From Chrysophaeum taylorii (lineage: Eukaryota; Sar; Pelagophyceae; Pelagomonadales; Pelagomonadaceae): 64,000 nt of DNA. This document shows positions 30,461 through 42,676 of the stretch, piece after piece. The stretch covers positions 1 to 64,000 of the forward strand of contig JAQMWT010000051.1 in assembly GCA_029834535.1 (NCBI GenBank), given 5' to 3'. The notes below the pieces were generated by a model. It did not search any database, had not been told where the DNA came from, and saw nothing but the letters and a program-made list of their open reading frames with translations. Both the position numbers and the translations under genes were made by a program. How positions within the stretch are numbered: the stretch's first letter is position 1; every line of letters starts with the position of its first letter.

Positions 30461-32267
30461 TTGGACGAGTACAAGACTCAAGCCAAAGATATCAAAATTG
30501 ATGAATATGAGTTGAGCTGCCTCAAAGGTCTCTCAGACGCTGATCGCAAAGCTTATGTTGCTGCCATCTCCAAGGAGATTTTTGATATTGTTAAGTTTGG
30601 CTGCTTTAAACTAGCGCTGCCAATGGTCAACTCAAAGCCTATTGACACCCGCCTCGTCCTACGTATAAAAACCAACGCTGCTGGTCAGTACATTAAACAT
30701 AAAGCACGCCTGGTCCTACGAGGATTCTTAGCCTCTGGGCACCGATTTCTTCAACACATTCAGCCCTATGGCACAGCTTACCGGCATCCGTTGTGTTTTG
30801 GCGCTAGCAGCTCATCTGCGACTTCCCGTCTACCATGTCGACGTCCCTAACGCTTTTGTTCAAGCTCCCATCGATTCTCATGTCTATGTCAAACTGCCAC
30901 AAGGCATTTACCTTCTCGATCCCGAAGATACTAAATACCAAGGCCGTCGTCTCCCAAAGCTACTTAAATCTCTCTATGGATTACGTCAGAGCCCTGCCCT
31001 TTGGAATCAAACCATAAACGGCTTCTTTGATTCATTAGGCTATACACGATTTCGAACAGACACATGCATTTACGCTAAAGTCCAAGCTGACGCTACATTT
31101 CTAATTTGCACGCTCTCAGTAGACGACGTCGTCATTACTTGTACTTCGGAAACTCTACGTCGTGAGTTCCAGCAAGCCCCTAAAAAGGAATACTCAGTCG
31201 ACACCTTCGAAGAAGTCCATACTCTCCTAGGCATGCGCATAACGCGTACAACTGATGGCTCTATATCACTGGACTGTCAGGCTAAACTTGATGCATTGTT
31301 CGAAGAGTACCCCATTTTAATGCAGTTACGTCCCACTTCCACACCGATGTCACCATCAACCACGTATAAAACTGGAGAGCCATCTTCTGATATGGACAAG
31401 TTCATCCTTCATACCTTCTCTACTCTACTCGGCAAGCTCACGTTTGTCCAATTGGCCTGTCGCCCCGATCTATCACAAAGTCTTAGTCGTTGCTCTCGAG
31501 GAATGCATAATCCAGCATTTCTACATGTTCAAGTACTAACAGGAACGCTCCGCTACTTGCGCAAGCCCGAAAATCGCAATCTTCGCCTCTGGTACTACTC
31601 TGGTTCTTCCGCTCTAATGGACCATCTTCGACTTCTTATCGGTAATCGTACTGACATGGCCACCATGTTGGACTACACTAAAGAACAAGTTAATTCAGGT
31701 AATTTTGATCCACTGGTCGCATTCGTTGATGCCGATAATGCACCCTCTTATGAACAAGACCGCAAATCTACAACCGGCTACGCTATCTTTTTGTTTGGTT
31801 CTCTCATCACTTGGAAGTCTAAGCTGCAACCTATTACAGCTACTTCTACGCATGAGAGTGAACTTATCGCCCTCAATATGTGTGCCGATGATGTGGTCTG
31901 GTTACACAAATTGCTAACGGAAATGGCTTTCGTTATAAATCCTCAATTCTATCTCCGCCAACTTCCAGGGAAAGACCTGCTACTAGATTATGATGCTCAC
32001 GACAATCCCCTCCCATCGGACATGTCGTTCATACGCAACAGTCCTATACTTGGAGATTCGGCCTCTGCTATTCATCTATCAAATAACCCCGACAGCGCGA
32101 CTAAGGCTAAAGCTATCAGCACACGCTGGTTCCGTATACGCGACTACGTACAGTTAATACGCATACGTCTACATCATGTTTCCGGTACCCATAATATCGC
32201 CGATGGAATTACCAAACCCGTTGGAGCTCCACTCTTCAGCAGATTTCGCGCGTTACTCGGCTTATAA
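30461..32267 (+). pseudogene. Copia unit I reverse transcriptase and RNase H
   Basis: Two frames, 30461-30850 and 30768-32267, joined by a shift near 30740-30780. RT landmarks are FDIVKFGCFKLAL, KHKARLVLRGF, YHVDVPNAFVQAPI, LKSLYGLRQSPALWNQ and the catalytic LSVDDVVI (VDD, near 31118). RNase H landmarks are FVDADNAPSYEQDRKSTTGY, ITWKSKLQPITATSTHESEL, LGDSASAIHLSNNP and HHVSGTHNIADGITKP. The RT-RNase H frame of 499 codons is uninterrupted, so only one mutation separates this region from an open state. Confidence 0.88.
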
Positions 32268-32410
32268 CAACCCATAGCTCAACAAGATGGTTAATCATTA
32301 CCCTTCTTTATGTCCGAAATGACTTTATACTAACCCTGCTATGTAAAGGAATACTGGCTCGCTAAAATGTGAAATGCTACATAAAATGTGATGTGGAGAT
32401 TCCTCTCATG

Positions 32411-34414
32411 ATGAATCCCACTAAAAACAAAGATGCTGCGAGCCGACGCCACTCTACCATGAACCGTGGTCGCGGTGGTGGTATACTGTCACTGTCCCCA
32501 CCTTTTAATGCTCTAACGCCAAGCGTTGCACCGACTAGTTCCCCTAATCGGGAACATCAAACCTATTTGTCGGTGGCGCAAGGACATCAATCTACGCCCG
32601 TGACGCCCAAGGCGCCCAAGACAGCTGCCCAACAACAGTGTAAATCACAAGCAGCAAAGTCTGAGTATTTCCTGCTCAAACACGCTAAGTTTGACGTATT
32701 AGCGATGATGTCCGGGAACGTTACTACTTTTGGTTCATCGCCACCCAACTTTCTTATTCCGCAACACAAGGACCCCCAGTGCTGGCTTAAGTCTTTGCAG
32801 CAGCTGCTTACGGAAGCACAACAGACAGAGTTTGTAGACAACGTACAATATCTCAGTTCATTGTTGTGTGTTAAAAATAAGCGTATTCGAAACGCCCCTG
32901 CTATATCTCCCAACGAGGGAATACGTCTTCATCGCTTCCCACCCTTTAAAGGGGTTGTCAAAGTACATGTGACGTGTACAAAGTGCCACAACAAAACTGA
33001 TATGCCAGGCACACCAGTCGTCCTCATCATTTGTAATGAAGATGAACTTAAAACTGACAGGATTCGCCAAATCATCGAGGATCATCTCGCGTCTGAGCAA
33101 CACGCATCCACTGCTTTGACGTACCGCGCCCTTTCTTCTTGTTGATTTGTGCGCTGTGCGATCGGTCACACCATGGGATAGCCTTAATTCGCAACAGTCA
33201 GCAGCCATTCCAACTGTCTTGTTTTAATGATCCGGCTGCTCACACTAGAGCTATAATCCTCCGCCTTGGAAAATCAATTGCTATTAATAAGCAGCTCAAA
33301 GAGGCAATCATGCAGACTGCGACATCCCTTAAAGTTGATGCCTCTAAAGTCATTGTTAACCCTGACGATAGCACCATGCCTTTACTTCAGCTGCCCTTTA
33401 TCTCGAGTGCAAATCTCGAGATTCTTGTAGCAGCTTGGTCTCTGTTACATTCTGTTGAAGATAAAGTACGTGTAGTAACCAACCCGAATGAGCTGCTTAA
33501 CGTGCCTGTCGAACGCTTCGTTGATGATGTTTCCCACCAATTTAACGCAATCTCCTTTGAGACGTTACCGCCAATGCTTAATTATTTTCGCCAACTATCA
33601 CCTGTACAGCAAGCTGCCTTTGAAAATGTGCTAATCCAAGTTGGCTACCCTCATAATTGATGTCTTTTCAGATGACACTTCTTCTGAGGATGTTTCACCA
33701 GCGCCGATCGACAATCCACCCGCTGAACCCACGCTAAATAAAGCTAACGATAATATGGCTGAATCTTTACATCAATTAAAAGAAGAGATTCGGTCTTTAT
33801 CCTTGCGTCTCACTAATACCGAACAGCAATTGATGGCGCGAGATCAACAACTATCGCTTGCATTAACATCTCTCACACAGATGCAAGAGACTTACGAAAA
33901 TTTAAACACCCAAGTGATTGAGAACATCAAGCATGTGTCTCTATTAGACAACATCTTGTCAAGTCTTCAGATGCATCAGGACATCATAATCCCGTCCTCT
34001 GCTGTATTTGTCCATATCATTTCTCGGTCACTTATCTCATCTATTGGACAGCTCCCTCCAGATACGTATAATGAGGCTCAGCAAGTTCAAATCGACGCAG
34101 CAGCTCATCATCTCCACACAGCTATGTCTGATGCAAATGATCGTGTTATTCCTGCATTGGGTCTACACGCTCCTACACCCGATGCTGCTATGTCTTTCCT
34201 TTCGTCTGTCATATCACCCTTGGTCACCTTGAGTGATGCAATGACTACGCACAATATCAACACTACTAACGACCTCACCTCTGATGTTCATAATTCGTCT
34301 TCTCCAGAGTTAAATGAACTGGACGATAATAGCGAAGATGAATTGGACCATACATCGGATGTGGGTACTGATACAGCTTCTGTGCGTAACATTACAACAC
34401 GCTCGACATCATAA
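32411..34414 (+). pseudogene. ORF3 of copia family, unit I copy
   Basis: An extra gene between RNase H and the 3' LTR. The start MNPTKNKDAASRR matches unit II. Frames 32369-33145, 33139-33660 and 33641-34414 together give about 670 residues with two shifts. Features are a basic N-terminus, Cys pairs CTKC (near 32980) and CALC (33146), SCFNDPAAHTRAIILR, a helical middle (LLQLPFISSANLEILVAAW), a coiled coil (LHQLKEEIRSLSLRLTNTEQ) and an acidic C-terminus. The Cys/His pattern suggests zinc binding. There is no signal peptide or membrane span, so it is not an obvious env. Function unknown. Confidence 0.75.
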
Positions 34415-34524
34415 TTAATTTGTCCTGTTCTGTTGTTGTTTGTTCCATTGTCCACTGTTTTCATGTATATTGCACAAGTTCCGCCTCAAGAGCTTCTAAA
34501 ATGCATAAACCGCTTCCACACGTT

Positions 34525-34531
34525 GAGGGGG
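34525..34531 (+). other. Polypurine tract before 3' LTR, unit I
   Basis: GAGGGGG immediately precedes the LTR start T at 34532. The same context occurs at 46636-46643 and, on the minus strand, at 62250-62243. Confidence 0.7.
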
Positions 34532-34930
34532 TCCAGAGAGCTACACTATTATGTGTGCGACACTTGCACATTTTCACACCTATCTCTACACGAGGGTTTT
34601 CTCTCCGTAATACGGCTTTCCCTCTTTCCTTCCTTCCTTACCCTTCCGGCCTTTTATTTTCATGACTATGAACAACCCAGTCTGAAGCTATTTTCCAACA
34701 TGGAGTCGGCCTCCAGGTGCGTACCGTCGGGTACGGGGTTTTCTGTTTAATTAACAGAGACTTCGTTCCCCGTTGTCAGTGTAAACGCTTCTATGGGACT
34801 TAATGTCCTTAAGGAGTTAGGGCCTAAATCCCTACCTTGTGTAGTAGCATGTGACAAGCGGAATGGTCGGTACACGCCTAAGACTGCACGCAGTCTCTAC
34901 CATGTACCCGGTGAGGGTCAAATCTCTCCA
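34532..34930 (+). repeat. Shared LTR between copia units I and II
   Basis: 399 bp, TCCAGAGAGC...CAAATCTCTCCA, lacking the first part of the 472-bp LTR. Unit II coding sequence begins at the next base. Confidence 0.85.
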
Positions 34931-35141
34931 CAAGCTAAAGCTCGGAAATGGAACTTCGCTCCTTACAGTTCATACTAAGTGCTTTTAATAAAAAACGCGA
35001 AATACTTAAGCTATACTCCAACCTTCTGGAACGTGTAATTTACGTCCCATGGCTCAAACCATCTTGGAGTCAATGCATTCGCAGTTGCCTTACATACGCA
35101 AGCATTTATCACCTCCTTTATGACGCAAGGTCACTACACGC

Positions 35142-36730
35142 TTGCTCCATACGGTAACTACGTCTCCAAGTTCGCGAACACCTACTGTAACTCCACTTTG
35201 CTCCGGGATGTCCACTCCTGCCTTCTTGGCTTGCGCTTCCAATGACTTGCAAATCAACATCAACGTTAAAATTCTTGTTGAGAGCGACGAAAATCGTACG
35301 CATATGCTACGAAGACGTTTTGGTACTTCCATCGAAGTTTTCCCGTCACTACCCGAGTTCCTTACATATCTACATCGAGCATCGGACACTGAACGTGCAA
35401 GATATTATACTGATATAGTGGAATTGACATCCCCATGCACCAATCGCAACATAATCAACGGGAGATCCTTTTCGACTTTCGAGCGCGATATGGGCGACTC
35501 CTTGTTTCCAAGTGCTCTAAGTGTACTTGAGCTCTTAAAGCCCCTCATTCTTTTTATGGAGATGACGCCACCACTCTCTGCATCGTATGAAGATCATATA
35601 CGAGTTGCCAATCTCATCTTCTCTACGATGAACTATACGGTTGATATATGTGATCGATTTCCATGTTATTTGTGTGGAGATTATCAAGCCAGAGAAATAT
35701 GGATCCTTGTTGCTCGCAAATATAATACCGGCCATCTAGATTTGCTTTCCTGGCCTAATAAACGAGTCACTTCCTTCCTGGACATTGCCGATCACGCTAG
35801 CTCCATCAGTCGCAAGTTAATTGTCGACGAACCTTGGACGCAGGTTTTCTCTGACATGCCATTTGTGTCCATACCCAAAACTTACAGCAACTTCAGTCGC
35901 ACAGGATCCGTTCGCTTAACAGTTACTGAGCTCGAAACTTTAACCATGTTGTTTCTTCGTCTTCACTCGAACAAAACAGTCGAACATCCAAGTCAAGATG
36001 AAATGGAGGGTATTTCAAACTTTCGCTTAGGATTCTTAGCGAATTCGAGAAGGCCCCTCTCTTGAATGAGCTCGCCTATTGAACTCAAGGCTTTTGTGCT
36101 CCTCTATAATATTATGGGACGCTTGTTCCCAAAATCTACCACATTACCTGTGTCCTTTCGTATTACAACTATCGAATCTAACCAACCATCTCACAGGTTA
36201 TTCTTAAATAAATCTTCTACTTCCCCCATCATTTACATCACTGGTGGAAGACACACAGGTGGAGACATCATAGTTTCCAACTCTTCTTCTAAATACCAGG
36301 CACACATAAATGTATTTGGCGAAACCTACATCTTCCAAACACATGATACAGGAATCGATAAGACTACTTCTCTTACTCCTGTTACCGGCTTTCTTTGGTT
36401 ATGTCGATCGCATTCGACATTACTCAACTCGCGAATTGGCACGCGCCAATAATTTCACAGCGTACCAAATTAATTTCCTTCTGTCTTTGTCCCCGGACCT
36501 ATGCTGTGACATAATCGCTAATGCTATTCCGGCTGGAGCCTATCATGTAATCTATAAACATTTGTGTCAGATTGTCTATGACTTGCGTAAATTAACGTTA
36601 TCACAATCCTTTGACCATGATCACGCTTCTCTAACCAAAAACTACAGGTCAACCTTTTTCACGAAATTCTTTCCTACTGACACATCCTTAATATTACACC
36701 AGAGTTCCATTACAATGTTATACATCTCTA
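35142..36730 (+). pseudogene. Cytosine-C5 DNA methyltransferase, unit II copy
   Basis: Same motifs as unit I: I (LCSGMSTPAFLA), IV (ELTSPCTNRN), VI (LFMEMT), VIII (QAREIW, with the second Arg lost), IX (STRELARANNF) and X (IIANAIPAGAY). There is an in-frame TGA at 36063. About 300 bp of the target-recognition region, corresponding to unit I 27646-27945, is deleted near 36408. Motifs IX-X are read in the frame 36310-37170, which continues without a stop into the integrase zinc-binding region. This shows that the methyltransferase and integrase were one polyprotein. Confidence 0.82.
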
Positions 36731-38911
36731 ATAAAATCTTTCCATGTTGTGATGATCTCGTTTCTAACTACGAACTTCCACTATTTCATCTCGATTCAGT
36801 GGCTCACGTCTCCCTCTCTAACACTTCATCCGCAGACATACCATCTCCTACAAAAACGATACATATTCCTCTCACAACTCCAAGACAGTTACATGAGAAA
36901 CATGCACCCTTTAACAGAAAAGTTCATCCCAGAGGCACCCTCGCGTTTCGAGATGCTCCGCGACGTGCTACCAGTTTTCACAATATACATCATTCCAGTG
37001 ATTCCCAAGCTATAAAAGCTGTTCAGGTTATTCCCAGTCCGGGATATCATCCTTCTGATGTACCCTACCGTAAGTTCGGTGTGGATTGTACTTCACTTTT
37101 AAAAAAAGCTTTCCTCATCCACATCATCTTACCAAGCAACCATCATTCGAAAAGTTTTTCAACCTGGTGAGGCCTGGGCATGTGATGGTGGTTACGTATC
37201 TGTCCTCTCGGAATGGGGATCTTTTCGCCATATCATTGTCTTTAAGTGTCTCATTTCTAAATTTTTGTTAGTGTACTTTTGTCGTACCACCAATTCTAGC
37301 GAATTTTGCAATGCCCTCGAGTTTGTTCGCAACTTTTGCTCTACTTATGTTCATGTACAATTAAAACAAATTTATTGTGATTCTTTTTAAACCTTGCTTA
37401 TCTCAACATGTTACTACTCTCTTTCGTGTTGAGCACGGTATTAATATGTCTGCTTCCCCCCCTTACATGTTTTTAATCATGAAGTAGAAGCCGCTGTTGG
37501 TCATATAGCAACTGCCGCGTCTACACGACTCCGGCATATGCTTAATGTATCCTATAAAGGTCACCCCCTAACAGATCCGGCACCACACTGCCCGTGGGCT
37601 GTTATACATGCTGTCCAATCGTATAATCTCCTTCCTAACGTTTCCCTCGAACGTATTTATAATAAAGTCCTAAGCCCCCAACAAGTTTTGTTGGATCAAT
37701 GTAATGTTCCCCAACAAGATACCGTCAAACCTTTTGGTTCTGTTTGTTATCTACATTTGGAATCCAATGAATTTCATGAATATGAACCTCGATGTCGTCC
37801 TTACATCTACTTATGTGGTGCTAATGTTATCAACCCATTAATCACACCCCATGTCAGCCATTTAGCTGATGTTGTCCTTAATCCTGAGAACGGCCAAGTC
37901 CGTGTTTCTTCTAAACTTACCTTTCCTCATCTTATTTCTAAATCACCTCCTGATTATGAACAACATCCCCCACCTGCACCTTCACCCGACATCCCCTTCT
38001 CTGTTCACATCACCCCCAATGATGCGGCGCAGAGGGGGAATGCTATGTCCACCGACATTGAACACGAGAGGGGGGCTCCTTCTTCTCTTGCCCATGCTCC
38101 TTCTCCCGTTCCCGCATGTGCTCCAGCCGCCTCTACACCCGCTGCTTCTGTCACCACACCTCCTACATCTGAAGTGTCCTCCAACACTTTGCCCCATTTA
38201 CCGTCTTATCTGTCACTCTATTCCCAGGATGTCCTTAGTCTCAACCGTGGTCCTCATCACCCTCAACCTCGTCGCAAGACTAATCTCAAGGATGTTCTTA
38301 CTCGTATTGCTTCGCCAACTGTTGCCGCTTATAAACAAGCTGGTGGTACGCTTGCTGACTTCAAGTATGACCTCTCCAAGCAGTATATCACTTTCTGCGA
38401 TCCCACCCTCCACTCCCTTCATCTTGCTCATGGCGTCCACTGGACGGCTATACCTCCAGGGGGGAAATTTACACCATCCCTTCATCATCATGTTCACCAA
38501 GCGCTTTCCCAATCTTCTTCCGCTATGTGTCATATGAGCCTTAGCCACCCATCGACGGATGCCACTCCTGTTCATCTCTTCGACGACTTCAGCCTTGCAG
38601 ACTGTCACCTTCCTCGTGCTCTCGTTCATCTTATTTCTGAACACTCTCAAGCTTTTCAAGTTCCTCCCGCTCAATATGCTTATGCTTTGCTCACACCCCA
38701 TTCCGTTTTGGATCATAATGATGCTTCTTATGGTGCCTCCGAGCCTCACCTCTCCGCCATCGAAGACTACATCACCGTGCAATCTCATTACATTGAGGCC
38801 CACTTTGGAGATGATCCTCTACTAGTTGTTCAACTTGTCGAAGAGCCCGATCACGCTCACATTAACGATAAGGTCGCTTCTTGCGCAATCACCCATCTTA
38901 CCAATGCCTAA
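36731..38911 (+). pseudogene. Copia unit II integrase and integrase-RT linker
   Basis: The N-terminal zinc-binding part (KHAPFNRKVH, HPSDVPYRKFGVDC, with one Cys changed to Gly) is in the frame ending at 37170. The core around 37170-37540 is broken by shifts. From 37538 to 38911 a single open frame reads PWAVIHAVQSYNLLPN, KPFGSVCYLHLES, YEPRCRPYIYL and then the long linker with RRKTNLKDVLTRIASPTV. It shows the linker was continuous, unlike in unit I. Confidence 0.78.
38012..38039 (+). other. Internal polypurine/hairpin motif, unit II copy
   Basis: ACCCCCAATGATGCGGCGCA followed by GAGGGGGA, identical in form to 29548-29575. Confidence 0.65.
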
Positions 38912-38932
38912 GACCCCAGCACTGTTGGTCCG

Positions 38933-39140
38933 GACGAATATAAAATTCAAGCCAAAGATATCAAGATTGATGAATATGAGTTGACCTGCCTCAAAGGTCT
39001 CTCAGACGCTGATCGTGAAGCTTATATATCCGCTATCTCCAAAGAGATTTTTGATATTGTTAAGTTTGGTTGCTTTAAACTCGCGTTGCCCATGGTCAAC
39101 TCAAAGCCTATTGATACCCGCCTCGTATTACGTATAAACA
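38933..39140 (+). pseudogene. Copia unit II RT, N-terminal piece cut by Helitron D
   Basis: Reads IKIDEYELTCLKGLSDADRE, FDIVKFGCFKLALPMVNSKP and RLVLRI, then runs into the Helitron at 39141. It resumes at 40166. Confidence 0.85.
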
Positions 39141-40165
39141 AGTGCAGGCCAGTAAGTTCACCTACTCCCAATCTCTAACCCCTGTAAGTTCACCTAATCC
39201 CAGTAAGTTTCATATAAGTTCACCTGGTCAGCAAGTTCACCTAGCTCACACCAACTCCTTTGAGCTCGTCGCTCTCGCCTCCGCCAATCTCAGCTGCTTT
39301 GATCCGCACGCGCCGCCAACCTTTGAGTTTACTCTAAAACCCTTTACTCTAAAGACCCCAGTATGCTCACCTGGTCCCAGTTTCACCTGGTCACTCAGTT
39401 CACCTAGTCCCAATCTCCAACCCCAGTAAGTTCACGTGGTCCCAGTAAGTTCACTTATAGTGCGCGTGTAGACGCCGGGAGGGGGCTTATCGGTATTGCG
39501 CAGCACGTGTGGGGTAGGGTGGAGTCGTCGACCCAGATGAGTATATCCTCGGGGATGCCGATCGACAGAGAGCCACGTAGAGCTGGACGTGGCAGAAGAC
39601 GGGCTTGGGAAAGAGGACGCCGACCTCGCGGGGCGTCTGGCCCTGGCTCTTGTTGATCGTTTGGCGTAGGTGGGCCTTAAGCGATACAGGTTGGAGGAGC
39701 CTCGGTGACAACGACACGATCGATCATGTATCTGGTACCGTTGCAGTGGCCGTGCGACGGGTCGAGGTCGCGAAGACTTTAAGCTCGCGATCAAAGTCAG
39801 TATCCCGTTGGTTGTCAGGGAGCTGAAAACTCTACTGTAAAGAGCGAGGCGTCGTCTTCCGACCCAGCCTAGTCAGCCGAAAAGAACTCCGACGCCTCGT
39901 CTCCGGGAAAAAAAGGCCGCGGTCATGCGCGCGTTGTCAGCATCGACAACATCGTTTCGACGGGGCGTGAGAATGGCGCGCTGAAAGAGCCGCCGCGGGT
40001 CGTGGAAATAGTCTGCGAGGTCGCCGTAGACGGCTTGGAGGATCACTGTCTGGCTCGCGCGCCTACCTGATCCTTACTCTCGCGCCTACCTGATCCTTAC
40101 CCTAAATCGAGGGACAGACAGACAGACAAACAGACAGACAAACATCTGTCGATTAGTAGTAAGGA
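39141..40165 (-). mobile_element. Helitron fragment D inserted in copia II RT
   Basis: 1025 bp, the reverse complement of copy A. Its 5' end TCCTTACTACTAATCG is at 40165 and its CTTG end at 39141. The uninterrupted site in unit I (30662-30680, CGTATAAAAACCAA) shows insertion within an A/T run with no clear target duplication. It carries the same broken Pif1 C-terminus and GTGAACTTACTGG array. Confidence 0.88.
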
Positions 40166-41794
40166 AAACCAATGCTGCCGGTGAATACATCAAACATAAA
40201 GCGCGCCTTGTCCTACGAGGATTCTTAGCTTCTCTGGGCACTGACTTTTTTAATACATTTAGTCCTATTGCACAGCTTACTGGCATCCGTTGTGTTCTGG
40301 GTTCTGGCGCTAGCAGCTCATCTACGACTTCCAGTCTACCACGTCGATGTACCTAACGCTTTTGTTCAAGCTCCCATATATTCTCATGTCCATGTTAAAT
40401 TGCCACAAGGTATTTACCTACTCGATCCTGAAGATACAAAATATCAAGGACGTCGTCTCCCAAAGCTACTTAAATCTCTTTGTGGATTACGACAGAGTCC
40501 TGCCCTTTGGAATCAAAGCATAAACGGCTTCTTTGACTCATTAGGCTATACACGCTTTCGAACAGATACATGCATCTATGCTAAAGTCCAAGCTGCCGCT
40601 ACGTTTTTACTTTGCACGCCCTCGGTGGATGATGTTGTTATTACTTGCACCTCGGAAACTCTACGTCGTGAATTCCAGCAAGCCATGAAAAAGGAGTACT
40701 CAGTCGAAACCTTTGAAGAAGTTCATACTCTCTTTGGCATGCGCATAACGCGCACTACTGATGGTTCCATCTCACTTGACTGTCAAGCTAAACTTGATGC
40801 ATTGTTTGAAGAGTACCCCATTCTAATGCAGTTGCGTCCTACCTCTACACCGATGTCACCATCAACCACTTATAAAACTGGAGAGCCATCTTCTGATATG
40901 GACAAGTTTATTCTACACACCTTCTCCACCTTTGGCAAGCTCACTTTTGTACAGTTGGCCTGTCGCCCTGATTTATCACAAAGCCTTAGTCGTTGTTCCC
41001 GAGGAATGCATAATCCAGCATTTCTGCATGTTCAAGTATTAACAGGAACTCTCCGCTATTTGCGCAAGCCCGAAAATCGCAATCTTCGACTATGGTACTA
41101 CTCTGGCTCTTCCGCTCCAACGGACCACCTTAGACTTCTCATCGGCAATCGCACTGATATGGCAACCATGTTGGATTACAGTAAAGAACAGGGAAATTCA
41201 GGTGACTTTGATCCACTGGTCGCGTTCGTCGATGCTGATAACGCACCCTCTTATGAACAAGACCGCAAATCTACAACTGGATATGCCATCTTTTTGTTCG
41301 GTTCTCTCATCACCTGGAAGTCCAAACTACAGCCTATCACAGCTACCTCTACGCATGAGAGTGAACTCATCGCCCTTAATATGTGCGCCGATGATGTGGT
41401 CTGATTACACAAATTGTTAACGGAAATGGCATTCGCTGTATACGCATATTACTATCTTCGCCAACCCCTAGGGAAAGATTTGTTATTAGACTATGATGCT
41501 CATTACCCTCTCCCATCGGACATGTCGTTCATACGTAACAGTCCTATACTTGGGGATTCCGCTTCTACAATCCATCTATCAAATAATCCTGACAGTGTGA
41601 CTAAGGCCAAAGCTATCAGCACACGCTGGTTTCGTATTCGCGATTACGTACATCTAAAACGTATTCGCTTACATCACGGTTCCAGTACTCAGAACATCGC
41701 TGACGGATTCACTAAGCCCTTCGGTGCTCCGCTCTTCACCAGATTCCGCGCGTTACTTGGCTTACAACAACCCATAGCTCAGCGAGATGCTTAA
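40166..41794 (+). pseudogene. Copia unit II RT-RNase H after Helitron D
   Basis: The frame 40268-41404 reads VLALAAHLRLPVYHVDVPNA, LKSLCGLRQSPALWNQ, PSVDDVVI and the RNase H motif FVDADNAPSYEQDRKSTTGY. A TGA at 41402-41404 stops it, and 41414-41794 continues with LGDSASTIHLSNNP and IADGFTKPFGAP. Confidence 0.85.
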
Positions 41795-41900
41795 ACCTTG
41801 CCCTTTACAATGTCCGAAAAGACGTTAAACTAACCCTCACACACTACGGCATCGTGGCTCGCCAAAAATGTGAAATACGCAATGCGAGGACCTCTATAAA

Positions 41901-42676
41901 ATGAACCCTGCCAAGAACAAGGATGCTGCGAGCCGACGTTACTCTGTACTGAACCGTGGACGTGGTAGCATTTTATCATTGTCTTCTCCGTTCAATGCAC
42001 TAAATCCAGGCGTTGCTCCAACTAGTTCTCCTAATCGGAAGCATCAAACTTACCTTTCGGTTGCTCAAGGAAATCAGTCCTCGCCAGTGACTCCTAAATC
42101 GCAAACAGTCCAACGTCAAACTAAATCGCATGGAGCAAACACAGAGTACTTCCTGCTCAAGCATTGTAAATTCGATGCTATGGCGATGATGTCAGGGAAC
42201 GTTCTTTCGCTTGGCACCCAGCCACCGAATTTTTTGCTACCACCACCTAAGGATCCTCAATGTTGGCATCAATCCATCCAACAACTGCTTACGGAGGCAC
42301 AACAAACTAACTGTGTTGACAACCTCCAATTCCTGAGCTCACTGTTGTGTCTAAAGGCGAAGTGCGTCCATATCGCGCCTAACATACCGACGAACGAGGG
42401 TGTTCGATTTCATCGAGACCCACCCATTAAAGGCGTTGTCAAAGTACACGTGGCGTGTGCGAAATGTATTAACAAAACCAACGCGCCGGGTACGCCCCTT
42501 GTACTCGCCATTTGCACAGAAGATGAGCGTAAAACGGACAAAATCAACAAAATCATCGAGGGCCACCTTGCGTCAGATCAACATGCTTTGCATTGTTTTG
42601 ACGTACCGCCTCCATTCTTTATTTTGATGTGTGTCATGCGTCATTTGTCGCAGCACGGGACAGCGTTAATTCGAAA
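41901..42676 (+). pseudogene. ORF3 of copia unit II, N-terminal part
   Basis: Starts MNPAKNKDAASRRYS and is open to the Helitron junction. It shares ILSLS.PFNAL, EYFLLKH.KFD.MAMMSGNV, CWHQSIQQLLTEAQQ and the Cys pair CAKC with unit I. The last codons before the stop at 42716 come from Helitron E. Confidence 0.75.

Larger units (their letters stand above)
22741..34930 (+). mobile_element. Copia unit I: DNA-methyltransferase-bearing Ty1/copia element
   Basis: About 12.2 kb: 5' LTR, half-tRNA PBS, gag, protease, C5-methyltransferase, integrase, RT-RNase H, ORF3, PPT, 3' LTR. Integrase precedes RT, the copia order. It is very long for a copia element because of the methyltransferase and ORF3. 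Gag, integrase and ORF3 are frameshifted, while the methyltransferase and RT-RNase H frames are long and open. No target duplication could be verified because unit II begins directly after the 3' LTR. Confidence 0.88.

Noticed and set aside
32411-34414. ORF3 as a retroviral-type envelope gene
   Set aside because: No signal peptide, no transmembrane span and no cleavage site; Cys pairs and coiled coil fit an internal protein better.
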